Below, piece by piece: positions 25,022-38,500 of a stretch of 64,000 nt of DNA (position 1 is its first letter; each line of letters starts with the position of its first letter). The translations under genes were made by a program, and so were the position numbers. The notes below the pieces were generated by a model, which ran no database searches, was not told where the DNA came from, and saw only the letters and a list, made by a program, of their open reading frames with translations. The stretch lies in NCBI GenBank assembly GCA_036785705.1, contig JAWUZG010000135.1, positions 3,038,001 through 3,102,000 of the forward strand, in the 5' to 3' direction. This DNA is from Acanthornis magna (Eukaryota > Chordata > Aves > Passeriformes > Acanthizidae).

Positions 25022-25027
25022 AATAAA
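25022..25027 (+). other. AATAAA hexamer present only in S units
   Basis: A canonical poly(A) signal hexamer on the plus strand in the S head (AAATAAATCC). The matching place in U reads AACAAACAAAAATCC and lacks it. If the array is transcribed left to right, S could supply a 3' end for transcripts. A six-base match in an A-rich stretch is weak evidence. Confidence 0.2.
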
Positions 25028-25070
25028 TCCAATCAATCCAAAATGAAATTAAACCAAAATTACCTATGTC

Positions 25071-25102
25071 TGTCTGTCTGTGTCTGTGTATGCGTGCGAG
25101 TG
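25071..25102. repeat. TGTC/TG microsatellite stretch in S units
   Basis: Repeated TGTC steps followed by TG steps and GCGAG in the head of S1; equivalent stretches occur in each S. U units have a shorter TGTCTGTCTGTCCGTGTG version. Variation among S copies is confined to one site: TATGCG in S1, TACGTG in S4 and S9, TATGTG in the rest. Confidence 0.7.
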
Positions 25103-26110
25103 TCTCCAAAGGAGAGAAAGTGTCGGGATTACAAGAACACGCTTGAAAGGCTCAAGAGCACTTCACTTAACAGTACGTCCATTTGAGCAACATTTAAATT
25201 TCTACCTTCAAATTAACCACCTAGCAGAGGAACAACACTTAACAGCATTTAATCCTAACCATATTTCAAGTTAATAAGACTTCACATAGAAATGAACTCA
25301 AGCCCAACACCTCAGAAAAGGACCCCCACAGGATTTACCATCTCTCAATAGTAATTTTACTTACAGGCAGAACTTCCTTGCACTTCTAAACTACTTCAGA
25401 ATCCAGGAGAGCAGCCCCTCTGCCACATTCCGGAGAGGACACGCACACTGGCACGCAATGTTTACCATTCAGGCAAAAACAAGGCTGTTTTTTTCCAAGG
25501 CTGTTACGATAAAAAAAAAAACAAAACAGGACCACGTTAGACAGCAGCACTTCCTGGGAGCACACAGTGTTTCTCATAAGCTCAAGAGCTGCTCAGCCAA
25601 GCTGCAGTTCCTCAAGGCCGATGCCTAAGGAGCATTTCTCAGATCATGCTGGGGCTCAAAAAGGGGAGGAGAGAGGAATGCACCACCACAAGCTGGGAGA
25701 TCAAATTTCATTACATGCCCCCCCTGCTGACATCCCATTTCATCACAGCTGTCTTAAGCCTCCATAGACTTCTGAGCTCACAGGCACTCACAGAGACTCC
25801 ATGGGGACATCTCTGCACTCTCCATCCTCCTCTAGAGCTGGCAAGTCCCTGACACTCACACTTGCCCCCTGGGCACACTCCAGCCATCTCCAGGCTGCCA
25901 AAGAGCCAGCAGGTCCCATCTTGGCACAGGAACTCCCTGGGGACACGCCAGAGCTATCCAGCTTTCAAAAGAACACTGAGCTCACAGGCTGTCCCAGGAC
26001 AGCCATAGGCACACGCCAGGAGTCCACACGCTGCCCAGAAGCCCTGGTGTCACAAGCAATCACTCACAGCACCTCGGTGCTGACATCCCAGGCGGCTCCA
26101 CGCTGCTAAA

Positions 26111-29100
26111 GAGATGTGATGGCACAGGCACTTGCACATCACTCAAGAGAATCACGGGAAAGCTATTAGGAAAGAAAGATTTCATAGCAAAGCCACAGCA
26201 GGACAAGCTTCCTTGCCAAGCTTCACTCTACTACTTATACCATGCTCAAAGCACAGCGAGGAAAAGCAACAAACAAAAATCCAGAGTCAATCAATCCAAA
26301 ATGAAATCAAACCCAAATTATCTATGTCTGTCTGTCCGTGTGTGTGAGGCTGTGTCTCTAAAGAAGAGAAAGGGTCAGGATAAGAAGAACATGGCCCAAA
26401 GGCTCAAGAGCACTTCCCTTAGGAGCACTTCAGCTTGAGCAACATTTCACTTGATAACTCAAATTCAAATCAACAACTTAGGGCAGGAACAGCAGTTCAG
26501 GGCATTTCAACTGAACTGGACTTCAACTACACAACGCTTCACTTAGAACTGAGCTGGAACCCAACACCTCAGCAAAGGATCCACACAGCCCTTACCATAG
26601 CACTGCAGGAACTTCGAGACCTAACTTAGGGACAAACCTAAAGCACTTCTGAATCCACCAGAGCAGCCCCTCTCCCACATTGCAGAGAGCGCATGCACAC
26701 CTGCACTCCCACAAGCACACAAAGAGGCTCTACGAGGCAAAATTCCCCTCCAAGCTACTGAAATACTCCTTTCACGTGCCTTGCCATCTTCTCAGCGGCC
26801 AAAGCCTGAGGCCTCCGGGAGCAGCAGGATCGGGGGCCCAGGAGCCGTGCTCATTTGCGGATCCCCCGAGCGCAGCAAACGGGACAGCTGCCGGCTGGCA
26901 GAGGCCCCACGCACAGGGACTTTGCTGCTCACCGCTGCTGCGGCCCAGCACAGCTGCCAGGGCCTCCTTTGGCACCCCTGCTTACAGGGCCCCAAGGCAT
27001 GGCCTTTAGTCACAACAAGCCTTCAGTATGGCCCCACTTCTCATCAGCAGCTTTCCCTGAACACGGGACAACACCAATGTGATGCCATCCAGGCAAAAAC
27101 AAATTTCAAAGTCTGTTCAACAAGCAAAAAAAGCAGGAGCACCTTAGAACACAGCACTTCCTGGCAGCACACAGCGTTTCTCAGAAGCTCCACAGCACCT
27201 CAGCCCCGCTGCATTCGTCAAGGCCAAGGCCTCAGCAGCATTTCTCATATCATGCTGCAGCCTGAAAAAAGGGCAGGGGGGGATGCACCAGCACAAGCAG
27301 GGACATCACACCTGCCCACAGGCTCCCCATGCTCACATCCCATGGCATCCCGGGGCTCTCTCAGCTTCCAAAGACCTCTGAGGTCACGGGCTCTCACAGT
27401 GCCTCCATGGGGACATCCCACGTGTCTCTAAGTGCTAAGGAGCTCTTTTGCAACTGCCACTCCCTGGCCTTCCAGGGGGACATGCCAGGGCTCTCTCTAT
27501 CTTCCTAAACAACACACACGACCAGGGCAATGCCAGGGCCTGCAGGGTAACATCCCGGCAATCTGCACACTGCTAAGGAGCCATGCTGTCACAGCAACTC
27601 ACAGGGCATGGCCTGTGACATTCCCTCCGTCTCCCTGCTGCTGCTGGACAGCTCTGATGCCACAGGCACTCACCTCTGGCCCCTGCAGCCATTCCAGGCC
27701 TTTCCATGCTGCCAAAGCGCTCTGATGTCACAGACACGCACTGTGGCTTCATGGCCACATGCCAAGGCTCTCCAGGCTGCAAAAGAGCCCTTTAGCCACA
27801 GGCACTTACACAGGTGCCATGGGCACATCTTAGTGCTCCCTCTGCTCATAGGAACCCCGAGGTCACCAGATATCCTGGCGGCTCCGTGGCCACATCCCCA
27901 GGCTCTCCAGGCTGCTCAAGAGCTCTGATCTCACCTGCACTCACACAAGCTCCTCGGGGACATCTGTCGCTGCTGTGCTGGCAGATTCACACAAAGGCTC
28001 CCAGAGCAGCCTGGCCACTGAGTCACGAGGGCCAGAGAGCAGCCCTTGGCTTTCTCAACTCCTTCTCAGACACAGGAGCCTTGGCGGCGGCTGCATCCAA
28101 TCCCAGCCTCACACTTAAAGCCAGTGCTTTAGGTAACTCTGTCCCGCAGCACTTACAAATGGCCCATCTGATCTATTCCTAGAAAAGCAGCTCTTCCCTA
28201 ACACAAATGATTCGACACAGACAACTCAATCCCAATTACTGACCACTCCATAGAAAAGCTAAACCTACTCCTGGGAGCCTACACAGAGTACAATGGAGTG
28301 CATTCTATGAAAACAATAGGAAAGCAGTCATATCTTACAGCAAGCAAAAAGACCCAATTCCCAAGTAGAGCTCCATGTAACTCACCACACCAACACTCCT
28401 GGGCAGCTCTCTCTCCCTTCACCACCAACAGTGCCCTTGCTTGCTGTCCACTTCCCCAGCAGGAGCCCTCACACACTCCAAGGAGGAACACGCTAGAAAA
28501 ACCTCCCCTAGGAAAGGGGACTGACTGCACATTGACACTCTCAAGGGACTGACTGTCAGGCAGACGCCTGCAACTCCCGGCAGCTGCTCAGCTGCCAAAT
28601 CTTTGCCTCACTAGCAGCACCTTCATGCAGGCTTCCTTGCCAGAAGGACTTTCAGCAGAATTCAAGGCCAAAACAACACACGCTGGCCCTCTGAAAGACA
28701 CCTGGAGACATTTGCAAATAGCACATGCTCCAAGTGCCTGCACCACGTTCCAAGGCAAAGCAGCCGGCCCAAAGCATCCTGCTACAACCTCCCAGGCGGC
28801 TCCCGACTGCTACAGAGCACTCAGCTCCAAAGCACTCCCAGGCCTTCCAGCCTCACAGCCCACAGGCCTACAGCCTTCTGCAGAGCCCTGAGCTCACCTG
28901 CACTCACACACCTACCATGGGCACCTGCCACAGCTCTCCGGCCATGAGAGACAGACGTGTGCTCTCAGGCACTCACAGCCATTCCAAGCTGACATCCCAG
29001 GGCCCTTGGATCTCATCAGGCACCGCTGCTATGTCACAGGCACTCCCTGCGCTTCCACGGGGCCATCCCAGGGCTCTCGAGGCTCCTCAAGAACACTGAG

Positions 29101-29574
29101 GACACACACAACCCCAGCGGCTCCATAGGGACATGCCACGACTCTCCCATTTGACAAACCTCTCTGCACGCACATCACGGCCTTCAACAGGCTCTCAGGG
29201 CTGACAGCCCACGAGTCTCACGCTGCTAAGGTGCCGCCACCTCACGGGCACTCACAGGGCCTCCATGGGGACATCCCTGCACCCTCCATCCTCCTCAAGA
29301 GCGGGCAAGTCCCTGACACTCACACTTGCCCCCTGGGCACACTCCAGCCATCTCCAGGCTGCCAAAGAGCCAGCAGGTCACATCTTGGCACAGGAACTCC
29401 CTGGGGACACGCCAGAGCTATCCAGCTTTCAAAAGAACACTGAGCTCACAGGCTGTCCCAGGACAGCCATAGGCACATGCCAGGACTCCACACGCTGCCC
29501 AGAAGCCCTGGTGTCACAGGCACTCACTCCCAGCACCTCGGTGCTGACATCCCAGGTGGCTCCACGCTGCTAAA
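26111..29574. repeat. U8, type C macrosatellite unit, 3464 bp
   Basis: First type C unit; its head signature AAGAGAATCACGGG is specific to U copies that follow an S. CpG core 26773-26941 with CTCCGGGAGCAGCAGG and GAGCGCAGC alleles, the common domain-2 haplotype. It keeps the domain-1 allele GGAGCCCTCACAC near 28470; U9 onward read GAGCCCACACAC, so U8 is intermediate. It has AAAAAGACCC near 28346 where others have an unbroken A run. The stem variant GCTTTAGGT appears here first. Confidence 0.95.
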
Positions 29575-30822
29575 GAGATGTGATGGCACAGGCACTTGCA
29601 CATCACTCCAAGAATCATAGGAAAGCTATCGGGAAAGAAAGATTTCATAGCAAAGCCACAGCAGGACAAGCTTCCTTGCCAAGCTCCACTCTACTACCTA
29701 CACCATGCTTAAGGCACAGCGAGGAAATGAAACAAAATAAATCCAATCAATCCAAAATGAAATTAAACCAAAATTACCTATGTCTGTCTGTCTGTGTCTG
29801 TGTATGTGTGCGAGTGTCTCCAAAGGAGAGAAAGTGTCGGGATTACAAGAACACGCTTGAAAGGCTCAAGAGCACTTCACTTAACAGTACGTCCATTTGA
29901 GCAACATTTAAATTTCTACCTTCAAATTAACCACCTAGCAGAGGAACAACACTTAACAGCATTTAATCCTAACCATATTTCAAGTTAATAAGACTTCACA
30001 TAGAAATGAACTCAAGCCCAACACCTCAGAAAAGGACCCCCACAGGATTTACCATCTCTCAATAGTAATTTTACTTACAGGCAGAACTTCCTTGCACTTC
30101 TAAACTACTTCAGAATCCAGGAGAGCAGCCCCTCTGCCACATTCCGGAGAGGACACGCACACTGGCACGCAATGTTTACCATTCAGGCAAAAACAAGGCT
30201 GTTTTTTTCCAAGGCTGTTACGATAAAAAAAAAACAAAACAGGACCACGTTAGACAGCAGCACTTCCTGGGAGCACACAGTGTTTCTCATAAGCTCAAGA
30301 GCTGCTCAGCCAAGCTGCAGTTCCTCAAGGCCGATGCCTAAGGAGCATTTCTCAGATCATGCTGGGGCTCAAAAAGGGGAGGAGAGAGGAATGCACCACC
30401 ACAAGCTGGGAGATCAAATTTCATTACATGCCCCCCTGCTGACATCCCATTTCATCACAGCTGTCTTAAGCCTCCATAGACTTCTGAGCTCACAGGCACT
30501 CACAGGGGCTCCATGGGGACATCTCTGCACTCTCCATCCTCCTCTAGAGCTGGCAAGTCCCTGACACTCACACTTGCCCCCTGGGCACACTCCAGCCATC
30601 TCCAGGCTGCCAAAGAGCCAGCAGGTCCCATCTTGGCACAGGAACTCCCTGGGGACACGCCAGAGCTATCCAGCTTTCAAAAGAACACTGAGCTCACAGG
30701 CTGTCCCAGGACAGCCATAGGCACACGCCAGGAGTCCACACGCTGCCCAGAAGCCCTGGTGTCACAAGCAATCACTCACAGCACCTCGGTGCTGACATCC
30801 CAGGCGGCTCCACGCTGCTAAA
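29575..30822. repeat. S2, short diverged unit, 1248 bp
   Basis: Layout as S1. It has 10 A and 6 C in the two homopolymers, TGTATGTGTGCG, CAGGGGCTCC and CCTCTAGAGC alleles. I see almost no differences from S3. Confidence 0.94.
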
Positions 30823-33800
30823 GAGATGTGATGGCACAGGCACTTGCACATCACTCAAGAGAATCACGGGAAAGCTATTAGGAAAGAAAGATTTCATAGC
30901 AAAGCCACAGCAGGACAAGCTTCCTTGCCAAGCTTCACTCTACTACTTATACCATGCTCAAAGCACAGCGAGGAAAAGCAACAAACAAAAATCCAGAGTC
31001 AATCAATCCAAAATGAAATCAAACCCAAATTATCTATGTCTGTCTGTCCGTGTTTCTGAGGCTGTGTCTCTAAAGAAGAGAAAGGGTCAGGATAAGAAGA
31101 ACATGGCCCAAAGGCTCAAGAGCACTTCCCTTAGGAGCACTTCAGCTTGAGCAACATTTCACTTGATAACTCAAATTCAAATCAACAACTTAGGGCAGGA
31201 ACAGCAGTTCAGGGCATTTCAACTGAACTGGACTTCAACTACACAACGCTTCACTTAGAACTGAGCTGGAACCCAAGACCTCAGCAAAGGATCCACACAG
31301 CCCTTACCATAGCACTGCAGGAACTTCGAGACCTAACTTAGGGACAAACCTAAAGCACTTCTGAATCCACCAGAGCAGCCCCTCTCCCACATTGCAGAGA
31401 GCGCATGCACACCTGCACTCCCACAAGCACACAAAGAGGCTCTACGAGGCAAAATTCCCCTCCAAGCTACTGAAATACTCCTTTCACGTGCCTTGCCATC
31501 TTCTCAGCGGCCAAAGCCTGAGGCCTCCGGGAGCAGCAGGATCGGGGGCCCAGGAGCCGTGCTCATTTGCGGATCCCCCGAGCGCAGCAAACGGGACAGC
31601 TGCCGGCTGGCAGAGGCCCCACGCACAGGGACTTTGCTGCTCACCGCTGCTGCGGCCCAGCACAGCTGCCAGGGCCTCCTTTGGCACCCCTGCTTACAGG
31701 GCCCCAAGGCATGGCCTTTAGTCACAACAAGCCTTCAGTATGGCCCCACTTCTCATCAGCAGCTTTCCCTGAACACGGGACAACACCAATGTGATGCCAT
31801 CCAGGCAAAAACAAATTTCAAAGTCTGTTCAACAAGCAAAAAAAGCAGGAGCACCTTAGAACACAGCACTTCCTGGCAGCACACAGCGTTTCTCAGAAGC
31901 TCCACAGCACCTCAGCCCCGCTGCATTCGTCAAGGCCAAGGCCTCAGCAGCATTTCTCATATCATGCTGCAGCCTGAAAAAAGGGCAGGGGGGGATGCAC
32001 CAGCACAAGCAGGGACATCACACCTGCCCACAGGCTCCCCATGCTCACATCCCATGGCATCCCGGGGCTCTCTCAGCTTCCAAAGACCTCTGAGGTCACG
32101 GGCTCTCACAGTGCCTCCATGGGGACATCCCACGTGTCTCTAAGTGCTAAGGAGCTCTTTTGCAACTGCCACTCCCTGGCCTTCCAGGGGGACATGCCAC
32201 GGCTCTCTCTATCTTCCTAAACAACACACACGACCAGGGCAATGCCAGGGCCTGCAGGGTAACATCCCGGCAATCTGCACGCTGCTAAGGAGCCATGCTG
32301 TCACAGCAACTCACAGGGCATGGCCTGTGACATTCCCTCCGTCTCCCTGCTGCTGCTGGACAGCTCTGATGCCACAGGCACTCACCTCTGGCCCCTGCAG
32401 CCATTCCAGGCCTTTCCATGCTGCCAAAGCGCTCTGATGTCACAGACACGCACTGTGGCTTCATGGCCACATGCCAAGGCTCTCCAGGCTGCAAAAGAGC
32501 CCTTTAGCCACAGGCACTTACACAGGTGCCATGGGCACATCTTAGTGCTCCCTCTGCTCATAGGAACCCCGAGGTCACCAGATATCCTGGCGGCTCCGTG
32601 GCCACATCCCCAGGCTCTCCAGGCTGCTCAAGAGCTCTGATCTCACCTGCACTCACACAAGCTCCTCGGGGACATCTGTCGCTGCTGTGCTGGCAGATTC
32701 ACACAAAGGCTCCCAGAGCAGCCTGGCCACTGAGTCACGAGGGCCAGAGAGCAGCCCTTGGCTTTCTCAACTCCTTCTCAGACACAGGAGCCTTGGCGGC
32801 GGCTGCATCCAATCCCAGCCTCACACTTAAAGCCAGTGCTTTAGGTAACTCTGTCCCGCAGCACTTACAAATGGCCCATCTGATCTATTCCTAGAAAAGC
32901 AGCTCTTCCCTAACACAAATGATTCGACACAGACAACTCAATCCCAATTACTGACCACTCCATAGAAAAGCTAAACCTACTCCTGGGAGCCTACACAGAG
33001 TACAATGGAGTGCACTCTATGAAAACAATAGGAAAGCAGTCATATCTTACAGCAAGCAAAAAAACCCAATTCCCAAGTAGAGCTCCATGTAACTCACCAC
33101 ACCAACACTCCTGGGCAGCTCTCTCTCCCTTCACCACCAACAGTGCCCTTGCTTGCTGTCCACTTCCCCAGCAGGAGCCCACACACACTCCAAGGAGGAA
33201 CACACTAGAAAAACCTCCCCTAGGAAAGGGGACTGACTGCACATTGACACTCTCAAGGGACTGACTGTCAGGCAGACGCCTGCAACTCCCGGCAGCTGCT
33301 CAGCTGCCAAATCTTTGCCTCACTAGCAGCACCTTCATGCAGGCTTCCTTGCCAGAAGGACTTTCAGCAGAATTCAAGGCCAAAACAACACACGCTGGCC
33401 CTCTGAAAGACACCTGGAGACATTTGCAAATAGCACATGCTCCAAGTGCCTGCACCACGTTCCAAGGCAAAGCAGCCGGCCCAAAGCATCCTGCTACAAC
33501 CTCCCAGGCGGCTCCCGACTGCTACAGAGCACTCAGCTCCAAAGCACTCCCAGGCCTTCCAGCCTCACAGCCCACAGGCCTACAGCCTTCTGCAGAGCCC
33601 TGAGCTCACCTGCACTCACACACCTACCATGGGCACCTGCCACAGCTCTCCGGCCATGAGAGACAGACGTGTGCTCTCAGGCACTCACAGCCATTCCAAG
33701 CTGACATCCCAGGGCCCTTGGATCTCATCAGGCACCGCTGCTATGTCACAGGCACTCCCTGCGCTTCCACGGGGCCATCCCAGGGCTCTCGAGGCTCCTC

Positions 33801-34286
33801 AAGAACACTGAGGACACACACAACCCCAGCGGCTCCATAGGGACATGCCACGACTCTCCCATTTGACAAACCTCTCTGCACGCACATCACGGCCTTCAAC
33901 AGGCTCTCAGGGCTGACAGCCCACGAGTCTCACGCTGCTAAGGTGCCGCCACCTCACGGGCACTCACAGGGCCTCCATGGGGACATCCCTGCACCCTCCA
34001 TCCTCCTCAAGAGCGGGCAAGTCCCTGACACTCACACTTGCCCCCTGGGCACACTCCAGCCATCTCCAGGCTGCCAAAGAGCCAGCAGGTCACATCTTGG
34101 CACAGGAACTCCCTGGGGACACGCCAGAGCTATCCAGCTTTCAAAAGAACACTGAGCTCACAGGCTGTCCCAGGACAGCCATAGGCACATGCCAGGACTC
34201 CACACGCTGCCCAGAAGCCCTGGTGTCACAGGCACTCACTCCCAGCACCTCGGTGCTGACATCCCAGGTGGCTCCACGCTGCTAAA
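30823..34286. repeat. U9, type C macrosatellite unit, 3464 bp
   Basis: Type C head. CpG core 31485-31653 with the common domain-2 haplotype. It carries CCGTGTTTCTGAGG near 31050, otherwise seen only in U1 about 30 kb away. From here rightward the GAGCCCACACAC allele (about 33175) replaces GAGCCCTCACAC. Confidence 0.95.
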
Positions 34287-35534
34287 GAGATGTGATGGCA
34301 CAGGCACTTGCACATCACTCCAAGAATCATAGGAAAGCTATCGGGAAAGAAAGATTTCATAGCAAAGCCACAGCAGGACAAGCTTCCTTGCCAAGCTCCA
34401 CTCTACTACCTACACCATGCTTAAGGCAAAGCGAGGAAATGAAACAAAATAAATCCAATCAATCCAAAATGAAATTAAACCAAAATTACCTATGTCTGTC
34501 TGTCTGTGTCTGTGTATGTGTGCGAGTGTCTCCAAAGGAGAGAAAGTGTCGGGATTACAAGAACACGCTTGAAAGGCTCAAGAGCACTTCACTTAACAGT
34601 ACGTCCATTTGAGCAACATTTAAATTTCTACCTTCAAATTAACCACCTAGCAGAGGAACAACACTTAACAGCATTTAATCCTAACCATATTTCAAGTTAA
34701 TAAGACTTCACATAGAAATGAACTCAAGCCCAACACCTCAGAAAAGGACCCCCACAGGATTTACCATCTCTCAATAGTAATTTTACTTACAGGCAGAACT
34801 TCCTTGCACTTCTAAACTACTTCAGAATCCAGGAGAGCAGCCCCTCTGCCACATTCCGGAGAGGACACGCACACTGGCACGCAATGTTTACCATTCAGGC
34901 AAAAACAAGGCTGTTTTTTTCCAAGGCTGTTACGATAAAAAAAAAACAAAACAGGACCACGTTAGACAGCAGCACTTCCTGGGAGCACACAGTGTTTCTC
35001 ATAAGCTCAAGAGCTGCTCAGCCAAGCTGCAGTTCCTCAAGGCCGATGCCTAAGGAGCATTTCTCAGATCATGCTGGGGCTCAAAAAGGGGAGGAGAGAG
35101 GAATGCACCACCACAAGCTGGGAGATCAAATTTCATTACATGCCCCCCTGCTGACATCCCATTTCATCACAGCTGTCTTAAGCCTCCATAGACTTCTGAG
35201 CTCACAGGCACTCACAGGGGCTCCATGGGGACATCTCTGCACTCTCCATCCTCCTCTAGAGCTGGCAAGTCCCTGACACTCACACTTGCCCCCTGGGCAC
35301 ACTCCAGCCATCTCCAGGCTGCCAAAGAGCCAGCAGGTCCCATCTTGGCACAGGAACTCCCTGGGGACACGCCAGAGCTATCCAGCTTTCAAAAGAACAC
35401 TGAGCTCACAGGCTGTCCCAGGACAGCCATAGGCACACGCCAGGAGTCCACACGCTGCCCAGAAGCCCTGGTGTCACAAGCAATCACTCACAGCACCTCG
35501 GTGCTGACATCCCAGGCGGCTCCACGCTGCTAAA
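34287..35534. repeat. S3, short diverged unit, 1248 bp
   Basis: Same diagnostic alleles as S2 (CAGGGGCTCC, CCTCTAGAGC). One private change reads TTAAGGCAAAGCG near 34428, where the others read TTAAGGCACAGCG. Confidence 0.94.
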
Positions 35535-38500
35535 GAGATGTGATGGCACAGGCACTTGCACATCACTCAAGAGAATCACGGGAAAGCTATTAGGAAAGAA
35601 AGATTTCATAGCAAAGCCACAGCAGGACAAGCTTCCTTGCCAAGCTTCACTCTACTACTTATACCATGCTCAAAGCACAGCGAGGAAAAGCAACAAACAA
35701 AAATCCAGAGTCAATCAATCCAAAATGAAATCAAACCCAAATTATCTATGTCTGTCTGTCCGTGTGTGTGAGGCTGTGTCTCTAAAGAAGAGAAAGGGTC
35801 AGGATAAGAAGAACATGGCCCAAAGGCTCAAGAGCACTTCCCTTAAGAGCACTTCAGCTTGAGCAACATTTCACTTGATAACTCAAATTCAAATCAACAA
35901 CTTAGGGCAGGAACAGCAGTTCAGGGCATTTCAACTGAACTGGACTTCAACTACACAACGCTTCACTTAGAACTGAGCTGGAACCCAAGACCTCAGCAAA
36001 GGATCCACACAGCCCTTACCATAGCACTGCAGGAACTTCGAGACCTAACTTAGGGACAAACCTAAAGCACTTCTGAATCCACCAGAGCAGCCCCTCTCCC
36101 ACATTGCAGAGAGCGCATGCACACCTGCACTCCCACAAGCACACAAAGAGGCTCTACGAGGCAAAATTCCCCTCCAAGCTATTGAAATACTCCTTTCACG
36201 TGCCTTGCCATCTTCTCAGCGGCCAAAGCCTGAGGCCTCCGGGAGCAGCAGGATCGGGGGCCCAGGAGCCGTGCTCATTTGCGGATCCCCCGAGCGCAGC
36301 AAACGGGACAGCTGCCGGCTGGCAGAGGCCCCACGCACAGGGACTTTGCTGCTCACCGCTGCTGCGGCCCAGCACAGCTGCCAGGGCCTCCTTTGGCACC
36401 CCTGCTTACAGGGCCCCAAGGCATGGCCTTTAGTCACAACAAGCCTTCAGTATGGCCCCACTTCTCATCAGCAGCTTTCCCTGAACACGGGACAACACCA
36501 ATGTGATGCCATCCAGGCAAAAACAAATTTCAAAGTCTGTTCAACAAGCAAAAAAAGCAGGAGCACCTTAGAACACAGCACTTCCTGGCAGCACACAGCG
36601 TTTCTCAGAAGCTCCACAGCACCTCAGCCCCGCTGCATTCGTCAAGGCCAAGGCCTCAGCAGCATTTCTCATATCATGCTGCAGCCTGAAAAAAGGGCAG
36701 GGGGGGATGCACCAGCACAAGCAGGGACATCACACCTGCCCACAGGCTCCCCATGCTCACATCCCATGGCATCCCGGGGCTCTCTCAGCTTCCAAAGACC
36801 TCTGAGGTCACGGGCTCTCACAGTGCCTCCATGGGGACATCCCACGTGTCTCTAAGTGCTAAGGAGCTCTTTTGCAACTGCCACTCCCTGGCCTTCCAGG
36901 GGGACATGCCAGGGCTCTCTCTATCTTCCTAAACAACACACACGACCAGGGCAATGCCAGGGCCTGCAGGGTAACATCCCGGCAATCTGCACGCTGCTAA
37001 GGAGCCATGCTGTCACAGCAACTCACAGGGCATGGCCTGTGACATTCCCTCCGTCTCCCTGCTGCTGCTGGACAGCTCTGATGCCACAGGCACTCACCTC
37101 TGGCCCCTGCAGCCATTCCAGGCCTTTCCATGCTGCCAAAGCGCTCTGATGTCACAGACACGCACTGTGGCTTCATGGCCACATGCCAAGGCTCTCCAGG
37201 CTGCAAAAGAGCCCTTTAGCCACAGGCACTTACACAGGTGCCATGGGCACATCTTAGTGCTCCCTCTGCTCATAGGAACCCCGAGGTCACCAGATATCCT
37301 GGCGGCTCCGTGGCCACATCCCCAGGCTCTCCAGGCTGCTCAAGAGCTCTGATCTCACCTGCACTCACACAAGCTCCTCGGGGACATCTGTCGCTGCTGT
37401 GCTGGCAGATTCACACAAAGGCTCCCAGAGCAGCCTGGCCACTGAGTCACGAGGGCCAGAGAGCAGCCCTTGGCTTTCTCAACTCCTTCTCAGACACAGG
37501 AGCCTTGGCGGCGGCTGCATCCAATCCCAGCCTCACACTTAAAGCCAGTGCTTTAGGTAACTCTGTCCCGCAGCACTTACAAATGGCCCATCTGATCTAT
37601 TCCTAGAAAAGCAGCTCTTCCCTAACACAAATGATTCGACACAGACAACTCAATCCCAATTACTGACCACTCCATAGAAAAGCTAAACCTACTCCTGGGA
37701 GCCTACACAGAGTACAATGGAGTGCATTCTATGAAAACAATAGGAAAGCAGTCATATCTTACAGCAAGCAAAAAAACCCAATTCCCAAGTAGAGCTCCAT
37801 GTAACTCACCACACCAACACTCCTGGGCAGCTCTCTCTCCCTTCACCACCAACAGTGCCCTTGCTTGCTGTCCACTTCCCCAGCAGGAGCCCACACACAC
37901 TCCAAGGAGGAACACACTAGAAAAACCTCCCCTAGGAAAGGGGACTGACTGCACATTGACACTCTCAAGGGACTGACTGTCAGGCAGACGCCTGCAACTC
38001 CCGGCAGCTGCTCAGCTGCCAAATCTTTGCCTCACTAGCAGCACCTTCATGCAGGCTTCCTTGCCAGAAGGACTTTCAGCAGAATTCAAGGCCAAAACAA
38101 CACACGCTGGCCCTCTGAAAGACACCTGGAGACATTTGCAAATAGCACATGCTCCAAGTGCCTGCACCACGTTCCAAGGCAAAGCAGCCGGCCCAAAGCA
38201 TCCTGCTACAACCTCCCAGGCGGCTCCCGACTGCTACAGAGCACTCAGCTCCAAAGCACTCCCAGGCCTTCCAGCCTCACAGCCCACAGGCCTACAGCCT
38301 TCTGCAGAGCCCTGAGCTCACCTGCACTCACACACCTACCATGGGCACCTGCCACAGCTCTCCGGCCATGAGAGACAGACGTGTGCTCTCAGGCACTCAC
38401 AGCCATTCCAAGCTGACATCCCAGGGCCCTTGGATCTCATCAGGCACCGCTGCTATGTCACAGGCACTCCCTGCGCTTCCACGGGGCCATCCCAGGGCTC

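Larger units (their letters stand above)
24861..26110. repeat. S1, short diverged unit, 1250 bp
   Basis: Leftmost S copy. The first ~117 bp match the second head copy of U7 with only about two differences. The interior (about 24980-25770) aligns with U only with many substitutions and indels. The last 335 bp match the tail of U7 with 14 differences and no gaps. The CpG core and about 1.9 kb of U's right half are missing. S1 has an 11-A run near 25511, a 7-C run near 25719, TGTATGCGTGCG near 25087 and CAGAGACTCC near 25792. The last allele is shared with S6 and S7. Confidence 0.94.

Noticed and set aside
25490..25530. Poly-A run in S as the tail of a retrotransposed element
   Set aside because: The A run is internal, aligns with a shorter A run in U (AGCAAAAAAAGC), and shows no target-site duplication or LINE/SINE body.
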